Below, piece after piece: positions 1 through 4,995 of a DNA stretch of 5,569 bases. How positions within the stretch are numbered: position 1 is the first letter of the stretch; every line of letters starts with the position of its first letter. A program made the position numbers and the translations under genes. Where the stretch lies: contig CAAENE010000096.1 of NCBI GenBank assembly GCA_900757255.1, forward strand, positions 1-5,569. Direction: 5' to 3'. The stretch comes from Clostridia bacterium (GTDB lineage Bacteria; Bacillota; Clostridia; HGM11514). Below the pieces are notes generated by a model. It had not been told where the DNA came from. It worked only from the letters and a program-made list of their open reading frames with translations, and made no database searches.

Positions 1-13
1 CGAGGTTATTTTT

Positions 14-289
14 TCACAAGAAATAATTCAAAACCAATACTGCCGTAATCGTAAACAGGGCAATACATGCGGTTGTAAACACAATTTTAGGCCAGCGGCT
101 CCGCTTTGTGTGATGAATTCCAGTGACATATTCGTTGATAATCTTCTGCGCTTCTTTTACGATATCGTCACTTTCCTTATAATATTCCTTCTGCGGCATA
201 TCTGATTTCACAATTAGAATAGCCTGCTCGATAAATTCAGATTTTACATCCCGAATGACAACAACCTGCCTTGACTTTCCATAAATCAT
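14..289 (-). CDS. Small tail-anchored membrane protein of unknown function (91 aa)
   Basis: I do not recognise a named function. Seen: an ATG at 287-289 is preceded by a very strong ribosome binding site (GGAGG at 298-302, 8-nt spacing), so the gene is very likely real. Residues 1-60 are soluble and charged, with a beta-like stretch (RQVVVIRDV, about 7-15) followed by helical segments (about 17-28 and 42-56). A basic cluster (HHTKRSR, about 59-65) precedes one hydrophobic segment (about 69-91) that runs to the C-terminus. By the positive-inside rule the N-terminal part would be cytoplasmic and the protein tail-anchored. From memory, similar short proteins occur beside unrelated genes in Oscillospiraceae and are sometimes mislabelled as an initiation factor; I cannot verify this. 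It follows rhaA by 56 bases, but its own sigma-G-like promoter and an RBS-masking hairpin suggest expression separate from the rha operon, perhaps in the forespore. The TGA stop leaves only 13 bases to the window edge, so its terminator is not visible. Confidence 0.85.
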   Translation of the reverse strand: MIYGKSRQVVVIRDVKSEFIEQAILIVKSDMPQKEYYKESDDIVKEAQKIINEYVTGIHHTKRSRWPKIVFTTACIALFTITAVLVLNYFL

Positions 290-296
290 TTACGGC

Positions 297-333
297 ACCT
301 CCATACAATCGATTCTGATATTAGTATGGAGAT
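297..333 (-). promoter_or_regulatory. RBS-masking hairpin ahead of the small membrane protein gene
   Basis: On the minus strand the arms CTCCATAC (331-324) and GTATGGAG (306-299) are perfect 8-bp complements. A U-G pair (332/298) and an A-U pair (333/297) extend the stem to 10 bp. The 17-nt loop is 307-323. The 3' arm contains the entire GGAGG ribosome binding site (298-302) of the 14-289 gene. In an mRNA reading through from rhaA the site would be paired. In an mRNA starting in the loop the 5' arm would be missing. The pairing is seen directly; the regulatory role is inference. Confidence 0.6.
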
Positions 334-352
334 TTTCTGGAAGTTTTATACA
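322..352 (-). promoter_or_regulatory. Sigma-G-like (forespore) promoter
   Basis: Minus strand: -35 TGTATA (352-347), an 18-nt spacer, and -10 CATACTA (328-322). The Bacillus subtilis sigma-G consensus, from memory, is TGAATA, 17-18 nt, CATACTA. The -10 therefore matches 7/7, the -35 5/6, and the spacing fits. The -35 overlaps the rhaA stop codon (346-348). Transcription would start around 314-316, giving a leader of about 26 nt with the GGAGG site at 298-302. No comparable sigma-A promoter is visible here. Sigma-F can overlap with sigma-G in specificity and is not excluded. Confidence 0.5.
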
Positions 353-1602
353 TTTCTTTTCAGGCAGATCTTCTTTTCATATTCTTTTACATCCTTCAGC
401 CAGGCGGTACCGACGGGGATATGGTTCTTTTCGCAATAATAATCCCATACAGCTGCCATGGGATACGTTTTTAATTCCTCCAGCATAGCAAGCCTCGTCG
501 TATAGTCACCTTCAAGTTCAGCCTTTTTCAGCAGCTCAACAGGTTCTAAAAAAGCTGCCATAAACGCCTTTAATACATTCCTTGTTCCAATCGTCCAAGC
601 TGCAATTCGGTTGATGCTGCCGTCAAAGAAATCCAATCCGACATGGACGCTTTTTAAAAAGTTATTGCGTACAATTTCCTGTGCGAGCATATAAATCTCA
701 TCATTGAGGATAACAACATGGTCGGAATCCCAGCGTACCGGGCGGCTGACATGAAGGAGCAGTTCATTTGTAAAGGGAATTGCAGCTGAAAGCTTATCGT
801 AGACCATTTCTGTCGGATGAAAATGCCCGGTATCAAAGCAGATCAGCTTTTTATTCTGAACTGCATATCCCATATAAAATTCGTTGGAACCGACGGTGTA
901 GCTTTCCAGGCCCAGCCCAAACAGCTTGCTTTCCATTGCATTTTTATTATTTACTTCATCGATATCCCCGCTGAAAATCTCATCCAGTGACTGCTTCAGA
1001 CGCAGTCTTGGCGAATAGCGGTCAATTGGGATATCCTTAAATCCGTCAGGAATCCAGTAGTTGGTAACACAGGGGATTTTCGTTTCGCGGCCGAAATACT
1101 CCCCTATTTTACGGCAGGCAATTCCATGGTCAACCCAAAATTTACGAATCCCTTCGTCCGCCGAACTCAGCGTAAACCCGCTGTCACTTTTTGGATGAGA
1201 GAAAAAAGTAGGGTTCATATCAAGACCTAAATGGTTCTCTTTCGCCCAATCCACCCATCTTGCAAAATATTTAGGCTCCAGCTCGTCACGCTCCACACAT
1301 TTACCGTCCGTCTCAGCGTAAATCGCATGCAGCGCAAGCTTATGCTTTCCTGGAATATAGGAAAAAACCTGATTCAAGTCAGCGCGGAGTTCATCGGCAT
1401 TGGACGCCTTACCCGGATAATTTCCGGTAGACTGAATACCGCCCGAAACCGGACCCATATCTTCAAAGCCGGTTACGTCATCCCCTTGCCATACATGAAT
1501 GGAAATTTTGACCTGCTCCATATTTTTCATTGCCTGCTCAGTGTCCACACCAAGCGCGGCGTACTGTTCACGTGCTATTTCATAAGCCTTTTCTGTATTC
1601 AT
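346..1602 (-). CDS. rhaA: L-rhamnose isomerase (RhaA)
   Basis: This cytoplasmic metal-dependent isomerase converts L-rhamnose to L-rhamnulose, the first step of rhamnose catabolism. From the ATG at 1600-1602 it is 418 residues, close to the 419 of E. coli RhaA (from memory). Family blocks seen: HVWQGDDV near 36-43, GGIQSTGNYPGKA near 54-66, FDTGHFHPTE near 256-265, HVSRPVRWDSDH at 284-295, and the C-terminal GTAWLKDVKEYE. His260, Asp292 and Asp294 line up with the Mn ligands His262, Asp294 and Asp296 of the E. coli enzyme. The start at 1602 is chosen over an upstream in-frame TTG (1629) because AGGAG (1614-1610) lies 7 nt before this ATG. The TTG lies inside rhaB and would add nine residues that RhaA does not need. 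Only four bases separate it from the rhaB stop, and its RBS is made from the last rhaB codons, so translation is probably coupled. It is the last enzyme gene of the operon; no terminator is visible after it. Confidence 0.97.
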   Translation of the reverse strand: MNTEKAYEIAREQYAALGVDTEQAMKNMEQVKISIHVWQGDDVTGFEDMGPVSGGIQSTGNYPGKASNADELRADLNQVFSYIPGKHKLALHAIYAETDGKCVERDELEPKYFARWVDWAKENHLGLDMNPTFFSHPKSDSGFTLSSADEGIRKFWVDHGIACRKIGEYFGRETKIPCVTNYWIPDGFKDIPIDRYSPRLRLKQSLDEIFSGDIDEVNNKNAMESKLFGLGLESYTVGSNEFYMGYAVQNKKLICFDTGHFHPTEMVYDKLSAAIPFTNELLLHVSRPVRWDSDHVVILNDEIYMLAQEIVRNNFLKSVHVGLDFFDGSINRIAAWTIGTRNVLKAFMAAFLEPVELLKKAELEGDYTTRLAMLEELKTYPMAAVWDYYCEKNHIPVGTAWLKDVKEYEKKICLKRNV

Positions 1603-1606
1603 TTTT

Positions 1607-3067
1607 TCACTCCTCATCGCTTTTTGCAAGACCAGTTACATTCAAAAACTGCTGATACACTGCGTCCATGTTATTCATGGGACGAAATTCCCTGATTTCA
1701 AATGAATTTCTGACAATTTGTCTGCCCTGCTTTAAATCCTTGATTTCTCCTAAAGCCATCAGCTGCACAATCATATTCCCAATTGCCGTTGCTTCAACAG
1801 GGCCGGCGGTGACCAGACGGCCGGAGGCGTCTGCAGTCAGCTGGCAGAGCATGGTGTTCTGAGTACCTCCGCCAACAATCTGAATGGCTTCAATCGGTTT
1901 TTGCAAAATATCCTCGATGCACTCCAGCGTATACCGGTATTTGAGCGCAAGGCTTTCCAGGACACACCGTACAATTTCCCCTTTACTCCGGGGAACAGAT
2001 TGCCCTGTTCTTTCACAATAATCCTGCACCCGCTTGGGCATATTTCCAGGCGGCGCAAACAAATCATCATCTGGTTCGATAAAGCTTAGATTAAAGGCAG
2101 CTTCCTGTGCAAGCTCACACATCTCGCCAAAAGAGATATCGTCCCCTTCCCGGCGCCATTGTTCGCGGCATTGCTGAATGATCCAAAGCCCCATAATGTT
2201 TTTGAGGAATCGTATCGTATCCCCGACGCCGCCCTCATTGGTAAAATTATATTTTTCTGAACGTTCATTGATACAGGGGCCATTCAGCTCTACTCCCATC
2301 AATGACCAGGTTCCGCTGCTGATATAAGCGCTGTTTTTTCCGGACAGGAAAGGCACGCTGACTACGGCGCTTGCGGTATCATGCGAACCGACGGCAGCTA
2401 CTTTTACATTTTTCAGTCCGAACTCTTCCTTTATTTCACCGATAATAGTACCTGGTTTACTGATCATATGCGGAAACAGCTTTCGGTTAAGACCCAGTTT
2501 ATCAATCAGATTCCATGCCCAGCCGCCGCCTGAAGCGTCCAAAAGCTCAGAGGTGGACGCCACAGTATATTCACAATTCATTTTACCGGTCAGCATATAG
2601 CTGAACAGGTCGGGCATAAACAGAAAGGTATCAGCCTTTTGATAAATGTCCGGCTCCTTTTCAGCAACCGCCAAAAGCTGGTAGACTGTATTGAACCAAA
2701 TTTTCTGGATTCCAGTCACCGGATAGTTATTTCCTGCCAATTTTTCCGCACGTTCCATCATACCCTTGGTATACTCATCGCGATAATGCCGCGGCGGTCT
2801 TATCAAAACACCGTCTTTGTCCAGCAAACCGAAATCAACTCCCCAGGTGTCAATCCCAATACAGTCTATTTGCTTATCCCTGCATTTTAAAAGAGCGGTT
2901 TTCACTTCCTCAAACAGCTGGTCAAAATCCCAGTACAATCCTCCGTCCAAAGTAACCGGCTGATTCAGGAATCGATGCAGTTCCGACAATTTTAGCTGTT
3001 TTCCGTCAAATTCTCCCAGCATAGCGCGGCCGTTAGACGCGCCGAAATCAAAAGCAATTAGATTCAT
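1607..3067 (-). CDS. rhaB: Rhamnulokinase (RhaB), FGGY-type carbohydrate kinase
   Basis: RhaB phosphorylates L-rhamnulose with ATP to L-rhamnulose 1-phosphate in the cytoplasm. From the ATG at 3065-3067 it is 486 residues (E. coli RhaB is 489, from memory). Seen in order: the N-terminal phosphate-binding strand-turn FDFGASNGRAMLG (about 7-19); GIDTWGVDFGLLD (about 71-83) in the sugar-binding half; GSHDTASAV at about 227-235, whose Asp230 is the expected catalytic base; YISSGTWSLMGVEL (about 248-261); and the C-terminal adenosine-site block VGGGTQN (about 398-404) followed by TADASGR. All FGGY-fold landmarks are present with no frameshift. The ATG at 3067 is preferred over the in-frame TTG at 3073 because AGGAG (3078-3074) abuts that TTG but lies 6 nt from the ATG. 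It sits 98 bases downstream of the aldolase gene and four bases before rhaA. Confidence 0.97.
   Translation of the reverse strand: MNLIAFDFGASNGRAMLGEFDGKQLKLSELHRFLNQPVTLDGGLYWDFDQLFEEVKTALLKCRDKQIDCIGIDTWGVDFGLLDKDGVLIRPPRHYRDEYTKGMMERAEKLAGNNYPVTGIQKIWFNTVYQLLAVAEKEPDIYQKADTFLFMPDLFSYMLTGKMNCEYTVASTSELLDASGGGWAWNLIDKLGLNRKLFPHMISKPGTIIGEIKEEFGLKNVKVAAVGSHDTASAVVSVPFLSGKNSAYISSGTWSLMGVELNGPCINERSEKYNFTNEGGVGDTIRFLKNIMGLWIIQQCREQWRREGDDISFGEMCELAQEAAFNLSFIEPDDDLFAPPGNMPKRVQDYCERTGQSVPRSKGEIVRCVLESLALKYRYTLECIEDILQKPIEAIQIVGGGTQNTMLCQLTADASGRLVTAGPVEATAIGNMIVQLMALGEIKDLKQGRQIVRNSFEIREFRPMNNMDAVYQQFLNVTGLAKSDEE
1610..1614 (-). promoter_or_regulatory. Ribosome binding site fixing the rhaA start
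   Basis: The minus-strand AGGAG sits 7 nt before the ATG at 1602 and is built from the final Glu codons of rhaB just before its TGA. It rules out the longer TTG start at 1629 and implies coupled rhaB-rhaA translation. Confidence 0.85.
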
Positions 3068-3073
3068 AAACAA

Positions 3074-3078
3074 CTCCT
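3074..3078 (-). promoter_or_regulatory. Ribosome binding site fixing the rhaB start
   Basis: The minus-strand AGGAG lies 6 nt upstream of the ATG at 3067. It directly touches the alternative TTG at 3073, leaving that codon no usable spacing. The shorter 486-residue start is therefore favoured. Confidence 0.8.
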
Positions 3079-3111
3079 ATCTACAGCTCGAAAGCGTCGG
3101 GCTGACTCCAA

Positions 3112-3141
3112 TTCAGAATCTGTTAAACGACAAATTCTAAA
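3112..3141 (-). promoter_or_regulatory. Intercistronic hairpin between the aldolase gene and rhaB
   Basis: Minus strand: TTTAGAATTTGT (3141-3130), loop CGTTTA, ACAGATTCTGAA (3123-3112). This is a continuous 12-bp stem with two U-G pairs and a 6-nt loop. No T tract follows, so it is not a normal intrinsic terminator. It fits an RNA processing or 3'-end-protecting stem inside the rha mRNA, which could set different levels of aldolase and RhaB/RhaA. The pairing is seen; the role is inferred. The rest of this 98-base gap holds only the rhaB RBS. Confidence 0.4.
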
Positions 3142-3165
3142 ACCATAATAGCTTTCCGTAATGAA

Positions 3166-3819
3166 TTAATCAATTAATGGATGTTTACCCTTACACCCGA
3201 ATTTTTTGCGTACCTCAAGCAATTTTTGGATTTGGAAATCCGGCAGCTCCTGTTCGCCGCCCAACAGGCGGGCAACAAGGCTGACCCGGGCGCAGTTTTC
3301 AATCCGCTCCATCTTTGCATACGCATTCCACAATGATTCCGCAACCGTTAACACGCCATGATTTTCCAGCAAAAAGGCATCGTAACGCTGCAGATACTTA
3401 GATAAAGCGTCCGGAATTTCATTGGTAGAGGGCGTACCGTATTCCACAATCGGAATAGCGCCCATATAAATAATCGATTCAGGCAGCGTCATTTTATCAA
3501 GCGGAACTCCTGCAACCGCAAAGCCTGTCGCCGTAATTGGATGCGCATGCACCACCGAGCGGACGTCCGGCCTTTCAGCATACACCCTCAAATGCATATA
3601 TATCTCGCTCGACACCTTCCGCGTCCCCTCCAGGACGTTTCCCTGGCCGTCGACCCGAACCAGCATATCAGGCGTCATAGCCCCCTTGCTGACGCCGGCC
3701 GGCGTTGCCCAAATGGTTCCGTCCTCCATTTTCACAGTGATATTACCGTCATTTGCCGCTACATATTCCTTTTCGTAAATCAAACGGCCGATATCGCAGA
3801 TTTCCTGTTGTACAGACAT
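3166..3819 (-). CDS. Class II aldolase, FucA-like; probable L-rhamnulose-1-phosphate aldolase
   Basis: This zinc-dependent class II aldolase of the FucA/AraD/adducin fold has 217 residues, near the 215 of E. coli L-fuculose-1-phosphate aldolase and well short of the 274 of E. coli RhaD (lengths from memory). Seen: phosphate-binding elements GNIT (25-28), TPAGVSKG (39-46) and SS (70-71); Glu72, matching catalytic Glu73 of FucA; and zinc ligands His91 and His93 (HAH) and His154 (LENHG). Because it is first in an operon with rhaB and rhaA, its likely job is to split L-rhamnulose 1-phosphate into dihydroxyacetone phosphate and L-lactaldehyde. Sequence alone cannot exclude fuculose 1-phosphate or dual use, so I give no symbol. 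The ATG at 3817-3819 has GAGGG (3832-3828) 8 nt upstream and a sigma-A-type promoter just before it, making it the first gene of the transcript. The product ends with a basic tail and TAA. Confidence 0.9.
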   Translation of the reverse strand: MSVQQEICDIGRLIYEKEYVAANDGNITVKMEDGTIWATPAGVSKGAMTPDMLVRVDGQGNVLEGTRKVSSEIYMHLRVYAERPDVRSVVHAHPITATGFAVAGVPLDKMTLPESIIYMGAIPIVEYGTPSTNEIPDALSKYLQRYDAFLLENHGVLTVAESLWNAYAKMERIENCARVSLVARLLGGEQELPDFQIQKLLEVRKKFGCKGKHPLID

Positions 3820-3848
3820 AACTAATTCCCTCGCTTTCCTTTTTTTCT

Positions 3849-3878
3849 ATTATATTGAAAAAACACGGGATAAGTCAT
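3849..3878 (-). promoter_or_regulatory. Sigma-A-type promoter of the rha operon
   Basis: Minus strand: a perfect -10 TATAAT (3854-3849), an 18-nt spacer, and a weak -35 ATGACT (3878-3873; 4/6 to TTGACA). Transcription would begin near 3841-3842, giving a leader of about 22 nt containing GAGGG at 3832-3828. A good -10 with a poor -35 fits a regulated promoter. An imperfect inverted repeat with GGGA/TCCC ends (3867-3882) overlaps the -35 and could be a repressor site, but the match is weak. No riboswitch can fit in such a short leader. Confidence 0.65.
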
Positions 3879-3917
3879 TCCCCTATTTTTACTTTATCGT
3901 AGTATTTTTTTTGACAG

Positions 3918-4040
3918 ATGAACTGGCACCAAAAAACCACCCTGGCATATTATGAAATTGAACGCATCAAAACTGCCCTGACCGGGCGGCCGGGTTCCGC
4001 TATCAAACAGTTTGAGAAATCAGATTGTTTGTTTATATAG
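3918..4040 (+). CDS. Doubtful 40-codon plus-strand ORF or gene fragment
   Basis: An ATG at 3918 opens 40 codons to a TAG at 4038-4040. The product is mixed and plausibly helical (LAYYEIERIKTAL, then GRPGSAIKQFE) with ordinary codons, so it looks more protein-like than chance sequence. Against it: a TGA lies one codon before the ATG, no purine-rich RBS is visible, no clear plus-strand promoter is seen, and I do not recognise the product. It could be the remnant of a lost gene or mobile element rather than a working gene. Confidence 0.15.
   Translation: MNWHQKTTLAYYEIERIKTALTGRPGSAIKQFEKSDCLFI
4003..4015. repeat. Perfect 13-bp palindrome, possible operator
   Basis: TCAAAC-A-GTTTGA is a perfect 6+1+6 inverted repeat. 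A looser relative, TTGA-5-TCAA, lies at 3958-3970. It sits about 160 bases upstream of the predicted rha start site, far for a simple repressor site but possible for an activator. No regulator gene is in the window to pair with it, and the role is speculative. Confidence 0.25.
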
Positions 4041-4085
4041 AAGCCGTCTCTCCACTCTCTGAACTATTTCATAGATGAAGTGCGG

Positions 4086-4117
4086 TGCCTGCCCGCCGTT
4101 CCCTAATGCGGCAGGCA
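4086..4117. repeat. Hairpin next to the gatD terminator
   Basis: TGCCTGCC (4086-4093) is the exact reverse complement of GGCAGGCA (4110-4117), with a 16-nt loop that can pair a further 3 bp if one C bulges. It lies three bases beyond the main terminator stem. On the minus strand it would act as a back-up structure; on the plus strand it would precede the terminator of any transcript coming the other way. Confidence 0.4.
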
Positions 4118-4120
4118 GAA

Positions 4121-4150
4121 AAACCGCCGCCCAATTTCGGGCGGCGGTTT
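4121..4150 (-). terminator. Intrinsic terminator of murT-gatD
   Basis: AAACCGCCGCCC (4121-4132) and GGGCGGCGGTTT (4139-4150) form a perfect 12-bp GC-rich stem with a 6-nt loop. On the minus strand five Ts (4124-4120 together with the arm's end) are followed by CTG, as in a factor-independent terminator, about 117 bases after the gatD stop. The plus-strand side reads TTTCTTT, so weaker action in the other direction is possible. Confidence 0.85.
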
Positions 4151-4266
4151 CTTTAAAACACATTTTAGTTACGTAAAGACAAAAAACAATTTAATCAATT
4201 TCGAAATATCAATATTTGTTCATTCAAAATGGCTTTTCGGAATCGAAGCATCAGCCATATGACTTA

Positions 4267-4995
4267 CTATTTCGCGGAAAGGAATCGGTTTACAACATAA
4301 TCATTCGCCATTGATTCGATTTTATCGTTCAGTTCCGGAAACTCTATTCCCGTTCCATACTTGCGCTCCAGTGCGTTTTTTAAGATATGGTCGCACAGTA
4401 CCGGATTTTTCGGTAACAGCGGTCCATGCAGGTACGTTCCAATCACGTTTTTATAAATAACGCCCTCATAACCGTCTTTCCCATTATTGCCGTTGCCGTA
4501 CAGTACCTTTCCAAAAGGCGTAAGACCGTTAATGTAAGTCCTGCCGGCGTGATTCTCAAAGCCTACGACTTTTCCGAATTTTTCGCTTTGCAGAACGACA
4601 TTGCCAATCAGCCTCTTTTTGCCGCTTTCGGTATACAGATCTAAAACGGACAATCCTTCTATTTTTTCTTTTTCCAGCTGGTAATAATGCCCCAGAAGCT
4701 GATAGCTGCCGCAGACGGCCAGCAGCGTGCCGCCGTCTTCAACATAAGCCTTCACATTCTCCCTGATTCGATTCAGATATTGGCACACAATCAGCTGTTC
4801 CCGATCGGAGCCGCCGCCGCAGAAAACAATATCTGTCCCGGCTAAATCAATTTCATCATCAATACCATATTCTTGCACCTCCGCACCAATTCCGCGCCAA
4901 AGAAGACGGTTCTTCATGGTGATGATATTGCCCCTGTCGCCGTATAGGTTCAAAAGGTCGGGAAACAAATGTGCGATTTTAAGCGTTTGATTCAT
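4267..4995 (-). CDS. gatD: Lipid II isoglutaminyl synthase, glutaminase subunit GatD
   Basis: This CobB/CobQ-like class I glutamine amidotransferase has 242 residues. It releases ammonia from glutamine and passes it to MurT, which amidates the alpha-carboxyl of D-glutamate in lipid II to give D-isoglutamine, at the cytoplasmic face of the membrane. Seen: LFPDLLNLYGDRGN (about 10-23); nucleophile Cys95 in LLAVCGSYQLLG; Arg128 in the KKRLIGN turn; NHAGRTY (about 148-154); and catalytic His190 in GTYLHGPLLPKNP. Cys95, Arg128 and His190 match the positions reported for S. aureus GatD (Cys94, Arg128, His189; from memory). As in this family, the third catalytic residue is expected to come from MurT. 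The ATG at 4993-4995 has GGAG (5009-5006) 10 nt upstream, inside murT. The two genes overlap by 17 bases, so translation is probably coupled. The stop is TAG. Confidence 0.96.
   Translation of the reverse strand: MNQTLKIAHLFPDLLNLYGDRGNIITMKNRLLWRGIGAEVQEYGIDDEIDLAGTDIVFCGGGSDREQLIVCQYLNRIRENVKAYVEDGGTLLAVCGSYQLLGHYYQLEKEKIEGLSVLDLYTESGKKRLIGNVVLQSEKFGKVVGFENHAGRTYINGLTPFGKVLYGNGNNGKDGYEGVIYKNVIGTYLHGPLLPKNPVLCDHILKNALERKYGTGIEFPELNDKIESMANDYVVNRFLSAK

Larger units (their letters stand above)
3820..4266. other. Intergenic region between gatD and the rha operon
   Basis: This 447-base gap carries no convincing gene. From left to right it holds the aldolase RBS and rha promoter; a doubtful plus-strand ORF (3918-4040) that overlaps a GC-rich patch (about 3975-4000); small palindromes at 3958-3970, 4003-4015 and 4068-4079; a hairpin (4086-4117); the strong gatD terminator (4121-4150); and an AT-rich stretch with short palindromes (4198-4207 and 4204-4217). 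A weak stem (4229-4234 with 4253-4258) lies just after the gatD stop. No tRNA, riboswitch or CRISPR repeat was seen. Confidence 0.7.

Noticed and set aside
318..345. Sigma-A promoter for the small membrane protein (TAATAT as -10)
   Set aside because: The -10 matches only 4/6 and the sequence 17 nt upstream (AAACTT) is a poor -35; the sigma-G reading fits far better.
1603..1629. Longer rhaA start (TTG at 1627-1629)
   Set aside because: AGGAG lies 7 nt before the ATG at 1602, and the resulting 418 residues fit the family; the extension overlaps rhaB and is not needed.
1231..1695. 154-codon plus-strand ORF opposite rhaA and the 3' end of rhaB
   Set aside because: Antisense shadow of two well-supported genes; no RBS or recognisable domain, and it crosses the rhaB-rhaA junction.
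3068..3073. Longer rhaB start (TTG at 3071-3073)
   Set aside because: The AGGAG directly abuts this codon with no spacing, whereas the ATG at 3067 has a 6-nt spacer and gives the normal RhaB N-terminus.
3826..3839. Possible CcpA catabolite site (GAAAGCG on the minus strand)
   Set aside because: Only one half resembles the consensus, and the sequence is accounted for by the aldolase leader and its RBS.
4229..4258. Weak stem ATGGCT/AGCCAT just after gatD as a terminator
   Set aside because: Six pairs with a long loop and only a short T run; the perfect hairpin at 4121-4150 is a much better terminator.
3820..4266. Riboswitch, T-box, tRNA or CRISPR in the large gap
   Set aside because: The rha leader is only about 22 nt, and no cloverleaf, T-box motif or repeat-spacer pattern was seen.
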